Below the pieces are notes generated by a model, which was given only the letters and a program-made list of their open reading frames with translations, did no database searches and was not told the origin of the DNA. The translations under genes and the position numbers were made by a program. From positions 6,503,501-6,567,500 of the forward strand of contig NZ_CP094975.1 in NCBI RefSeq assembly GCF_023509015.1: 64,000 bases of DNA, read 5' to 3'. Within the stretch, counting starts at the first letter, position 1; the number at the start of each line of letters is the position of its first letter. Positions 60,821 to 64,000 of this stretch are shown here, piece by piece. Source of the DNA: Pseudomonas abieticivorans (lineage in GTDB: Bacteria > Pseudomonadota > Gammaproteobacteria > Pseudomonadales > Pseudomonadaceae).

Positions 60821-62491
60821 TCAGAACGAGGTGCTGAGGGTCAGGGACAGCCAGTTACGGTCGGTGAGGCCGACATCGCCACTGCCGCCGACGACGGTCT
60901 TGCCAACCCCGGGCACGTTGGCGTATTTGCGCTCGCTGCCGTAGCCGATGTACGACAAGGTCACGTCGTAGCGCTCGTCGTAGGTGCCTTTTATGCCGGC
61001 CTTCCAGGTGTATTTGCCTTCGTTGCCGCCGCCGGTAGCGGCGTTGCCATACACCCCGTAGTCCACGCTCATCGGCGCGCTGATGTTCCAGCCAGGGAAC
61101 ACGCCCAGCCACTGCGGGGTAAAACTCACCGCCATGCCCACGTAGTTGTTGGTGGCGCAGCCGTAGTGCTTGTCCTGCCCAGCCGGGCAACCGGCGTAGC
61201 CTTCGCCCTTATAGAGTTCGGCGTGCTCGGTGACGCGCTGCACGTGGCTGAAGGCCGTCTCGACGATCAGGCTGCCGGTGTCGAAATAGGCCGTGCGCGG
61301 TAGCAACCACAGGCCGTTGACCACCATGTGCCAGGTGTCGCCGCGGGCGCCCTCGTTGTCCAGCGTGCTGATGTTGCTGGACACCAGCGAGGTGTTCTGC
61401 CGGTACGACAGGTCCACGCCAAGGGAGCCGCCGCCCAGGATGGGGCCAGCGGAAAAGCCCAGGCCGTAGAGCCTGACGTCCCTGGCGTAGACGTAACGGG
61501 CAAAGGTGGGGGCCACCTGCAGGCCCCAGGGGTTGTAGTCGTCGAACTGGCGGTAATACAGGCTCACGTCCGAGTGCATGAAATCCAGGCTATAGGTGCC
61601 CATCACCCCCCAGTTGCCGGCGTTGTGCGGCTTGTAGGGGTCGACCAAAGGGCGCGTCACGCCACTGAGCAAGGGCAACTGATCGGGCCCTTGCAGGGCG
61701 ACGTCGGCCGAGGCCAGGTATGTACCGCCCTCCGGCGCGCGGGTGGTGTCCCATTCCAGGAAATACTGCGCCGCCACCGACAGCCGATCGGTGAGTTGCG
61801 CCTGGGTAGACACCTGGGTCAACGGCAAGAATATTTCCCGCGTTTCGGTGCCGGGGTTACTCACCGCCTTGCGGCCATCCAGCGGCGCTTGGGAGTAGGA
61901 AATGGCATGCCCGGCGATCAGCAGGCCATTGCCCCAGTACACCGTGTGGCGCCCTGCGCGCACGCTCACCGGCACCTCGCCCAGGTCGAAACGGGTGAAG
62001 GCAAAGGCGTCCAGCAATTCGCCGCTGGGGCCGTGGTGGTAGCGCTGGGTGAAGCTTGAGTACCGGCCACCACTGTAGCTGGGGGTGCTGGGGCCAGGCA
62101 CTGCGCCCGGGTAGTAGACATTGCCCGCCGTGGTCGCCACGTCGGAGTCGTCATAGGCCTGGTCATACCAGCCCGCGGCGCTGACGCGAAAGCCGTGGTA
62201 CTGCTTGTAGGCCACCTCCAGCTCGCTCATCAGGTCGACCCGGTTGGTCACCACGTCGCCCCGATCGAACTTGGCATCGGACTCATCGTAAGTGGCGTTG
62301 TTGGCCAGCGCAGGGTCCCGTGACTCGGCCCGCACGCCCAGGTTGTAGCGCACCGTGTTGTCCCAGCGAGCGGTCAGGTCAGGGATACCGGTATCGAACT
62401 CGGCAGCCTCAAGCGGGGTAGCGCACAGGGCGCCTGCCGTCGTGCACAAACACACGGCCAGGCGCAGCGGCAAAAGCTTTGGGTTGATCAT
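60821..62491 (-). CDS. DUF1302 outer-membrane protein, copy 3
   Basis: A 556-residue beta-barrel protein with signal peptide about residues 1-29, the family parts LTARWDNTVRYNLGVR, GRHTVYWGNGLLIAGHAISYSQAP and NPGTETREIFLPLTQVS, and a terminal Phe (LSLTLSTSF). GGAG before ATG 62491 sets the start; the long upstream open frame is unsupported. It leads the third envelope operon and is divergent from the indolepyruvate oxidoreductase-type gene. Confidence 0.82.
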   Translation of the reverse strand: MINPKLLPLRLAVCLCTTAGALCATPLEAAEFDTGIPDLTARWDNTVRYNLGVRAESRDPALANNATYDESDAKFDRGDVVTNRVDLMSELEVAYKQYHGFRVSAAGWYDQAYDDSDVATTAGNVYYPGAVPGPSTPSYSGGRYSSFTQRYHHGPSGELLDAFAFTRFDLGEVPVSVRAGRHTVYWGNGLLIAGHAISYSQAPLDGRKAVSNPGTETREIFLPLTQVSTQAQLTDRLSVAAQYFLEWDTTRAPEGGTYLASADVALQGPDQLPLLSGVTRPLVDPYKPHNAGNWGVMGTYSLDFMHSDVSLYYRQFDDYNPWGLQVAPTFARYVYARDVRLYGLGFSAGPILGGGSLGVDLSYRQNTSLVSSNISTLDNEGARGDTWHMVVNGLWLLPRTAYFDTGSLIVETAFSHVQRVTEHAELYKGEGYAGCPAGQDKHYGCATNNYVGMAVSFTPQWLGVFPGWNISAPMSVDYGVYGNAATGGGNEGKYTWKAGIKGTYDERYDVTLSYIGYGSERKYANVPGVGKTVVGGSGDVGLTDRNWLSLTLSTSF

Positions 62492-62594
62492 CAACACTCC
62501 CGTCACATTCTTGTTATTGGCAGTCGAGGGCCTTGGCTTGGTGGTGCACCTGAAGTAGACGAGACGCGGCGGCGGCAAACAACGCTCGGCGGCA

Positions 62595-62627
62595 TTGCCC
62601 AAATGCCTTTCGCTATTGGCCAAATGC
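62595..62627. promoter_or_regulatory. Two 12-bp direct repeats, 21-bp period, in divergent promoter region
   Basis: TTGCCCAAATGC (62595-62606) and TTGGCCAAATGC (62616-62627) differ at one base and are two helical turns apart, as expected for an activator binding site. They lie in the 295-bp gap 62492-62786, which otherwise holds the palindrome at 62631. Confidence 0.45.
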
Positions 62628-62630
62628 GGG

Positions 62631-62647
62631 GGCCTGGAACACAGGCC
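62631..62647. promoter_or_regulatory. 17-bp dyad in divergent promoter region
   Basis: GGCCTG-GAACA-CAGGCC is a perfect 6-bp inverted repeat directly beside the two direct repeats. It could be an operator or a small hairpin; it is not the shared 24-bp motif. Confidence 0.4.
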
Positions 62648-62786
62648 GGTGGTATCTGGAAAACCAATACCGGCGGGGTGTTTTTGTGATTTTACGATGC
62701 CAGGGCCGCTGCCTAGACTGCGGCAAACAACAAGGCTGCGCCGTGCTCCCGGGGCCGCCATGAACAATAAAGCCTGGAGGATGAAC

Positions 62787-64000
62787 ATGAGTGCGACCCC
62801 GTCCCTGGACGACAAATACGTCCAGCACAGCGGCAGCGTTTTGCTCACCGGCATTCAGGCGCTGGTGCGCCTGCCGCTGATGCAGCGCCAACGCGACCTG
62901 GCCAACGGCCTGAACACCGCCGGGTTCATTTCCGGCTACCGCGGCTCACCGCTGGGCGGCCTGGACCAGGCGTTATGGAAGGCGCGCGAGCACCTCAAGG
63001 CGCACCACACGGTATTCCACCCGGGCATGAACGAAGACCTGGCGGCCACCTCGATCTGGGGCACCCAGCAGGTCAACCTGTTCGAGGGTGCCACCTACGA
63101 TGGTGTGTTCGGCATGTGGTACGGCAAGGGCCCGGGCGTGGATCGCTGCGGCGATGTGCTGCGCCATGCCAATGCCGCCGGCACCTCGGCGTTCGGCGGC
63201 GTGCTGGCGATTGCCGGCGACGACCATGGCGCCCGTTCCTCTTCGCTGCCGCACCAGACCGAGCACATTTTCAAAGCGGTGATGATGCCGGTGCTCGCCC
63301 CCTCGGGCGTGCAGGAATACTTGGACTACGGCATGCATGGCTGGGCCATGTCGCGCTACTCCGGTTGCTGGGTGGCGCTCAAGGCCGTGGCCGACACCGT
63401 GGAAAGCGCGGCGGTGGTGGACATCGATATTCATCGCGTGCAGCCGGTGATCCCAGACATCACATTGCCGCAGGGTGGCCTGAACATTCGCTGGCCCGAC
63501 CCACCGTTGGACCAGGAGCAGCGGCTGCTGGAACACAAGCTGTATGCCGCCCTGGCCTATGCCCGCGCCAACCGCCTGGACCGCATCGTGATGGACTCGC
63601 CCAAGGCGCGCATTGGCATTGTCACCTCGGGCAAGTCCTACCTGGACGTGTGCCAGGCACTGAAGATCCTGGGCATCGACGACACGTTGGCGCAACAGAT
63701 TGGCCTGCGGGTGTACAAGGTCGGCATGGTCTGGCCCCTGGAGGCCGAAGGCGTGCGCCAGTTCGCCGAAGGCCTGGAAGAGATCGTGGTGGTGGAAGAA
63801 AAACGCCACCTGATCGAGTACCAACTCAAGGAAGAACTCTACAACTGGCGCGAGGATGTACGCCCGCGCATCGTCGGCAAGTTCGACGACAAGGGCGAAT
63901 GGAGCCTGCCGCACACCGGCTGGCTGCTGCCGGCCATCAGCGACCTGACCCCGGCGATGATCGCGCGGGCCCTGGCCAAGCGTATCCTGCGCCTGCATCA
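62787..64000 (+). CDS. Indolepyruvate ferredoxin oxidoreductase-family protein, N-terminal part (runs off right edge)
   Basis: The visible 404 codons are open to the window end. They show the thiamine-diphosphate-dependent 2-oxoacid oxidoreductase layout: the pyrimidine-binding domain with AGFISGYRGSPLGGLD near residue 45, EDLAATSIWGTQQ near 80, AGDDHGARSSSLPHQTE near 145, and the following domain (IGIVTSGKSYLDVCQAL, VVVEEKRHLIEYQLKEELY). ATG 62787 is chosen because GGAGG ends 6 bases before it. The family makes acyl-CoA from 2-oxoacids with reduction of ferredoxin; here a 2-oxoacid from ring cleavage is a possible substrate. The remainder is outside the window. Confidence 0.8.
   Translation, partial: MSATPSLDDKYVQHSGSVLLTGIQALVRLPLMQRQRDLANGLNTAGFISGYRGSPLGGLDQALWKAREHLKAHHTVFHPGMNEDLAATSIWGTQQVNLFEGATYDGVFGMWYGKGPGVDRCGDVLRHANAAGTSAFGGVLAIAGDDHGARSSSLPHQTEHIFKAVMMPVLAPSGVQEYLDYGMHGWAMSRYSGCWVALKAVADTVESAAVVDIDIHRVQPVIPDITLPQGGLNIRWPDPPLDQEQRLLEHKLYAALAYARANRLDRIVMDSPKARIGIVTSGKSYLDVCQALKILGIDDTLAQQIGLRVYKVGMVWPLEAEGVRQFAEGLEEIVVVEEKRHLIEYQLKEELYNWREDVRPRIVGKFDDKGEWSLPHTGWLLPAISDLTPAMIARALAKRILRLH

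Noticed and set aside
62536..62555. Possible sigma-54 promoter (TGG...TGC) upstream of the indolepyruvate oxidoreductase-type gene
   Set aside because: The spacing between the GG and GC elements is not the required 10 bases and no bacterial enhancer-binding regulator is present.

Overview
The window is a dense, GC-rich, Pseudomonas-like catabolic island of about 57 protein genes, read from its codon use, short overlapping operons and Pseudomonas-type intergenic repeats. Everything points to breakdown of a bulky hydrophobic terpenoid, most likely abietane diterpenoids (resin acids). The run from 440 to 15751 has the content and order I recall for the published dit cluster of Pseudomonas abietaniphila BKME-9: ferredoxin ditA3, ditB, ditC, ditD, ditE, regulator ditR, ditF, ditG, ditH, dioxygenase ditA1/ditA2, then ditI, ditJ and ditK. 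I could run no similarity search, so the dit names rest on family identity plus gene order.

Layout. 1-89: start of an amidohydrolase that runs off the left edge. 440-15751: dit core (CoA ligase, Rieske dioxygenase, diol dehydrogenase, extradiol ring-cleavage enzyme, two FAH-type hydrolases/decarboxylases, thiolase with its DUF35 partner, IclR activator, MFS permease). 16047-25610: electron-transfer and P450 block (MFS, 2Fe-2S ferredoxin, ferredoxin reductase, three-gene-plus reverse operon ending in a cytochrome P450, and a divergent TetR regulator with a perfect 11-bp inverted-repeat operator). 25611-27262: two tandem copies of a large imperfect palindrome flanked by 11-bp tandem arrays. 27263-38498: an eight-gene reverse operon that starts with a DUF1302/DUF1329 envelope pair, a Ycf48-like protein and an RND/MmpL transporter and ends with VOC, enoyl-CoA hydratase, SDR and FAD-dependent enzymes. 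38907-43634: SDR, DMT exporter, tyrosine phosphatase, APH-type kinase, amidohydrolase. 43735-44520: third palindrome copy. 44541-54483: second DUF1302/DUF1329 pair with aldehyde dehydrogenase and GMC oxidoreductase, then TetR, LysR and AraC regulators and an MDR reductase. 54578-62491: a long reverse operon led by a third DUF1302/DUF1329 pair. 62787-64000: start of an indolepyruvate ferredoxin oxidoreductase-type gene cut by the right edge.

How it fits together (inference): the DUF1302/DUF1329/RND sets move the hydrophobic substrate through the envelope; P450, ferredoxin and ferredoxin reductase oxidise the terpenoid skeleton; DitA/DitB/DitC open the aromatised ring; FAH-family enzymes, CoA ligase, hydratase, thiolase, APH-type kinases and nine SDRs carry the fragments through beta-oxidation-like steps. 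Two signals not explained by the genes stand out: a shared 24-bp near-palindrome (half-sites GAACA/TGTTC) at nine promoters across the island, and three ~570-bp palindromic elements of which one has its centre inverted. No rRNA, tRNA, CRISPR array, transposase or integrase was seen.
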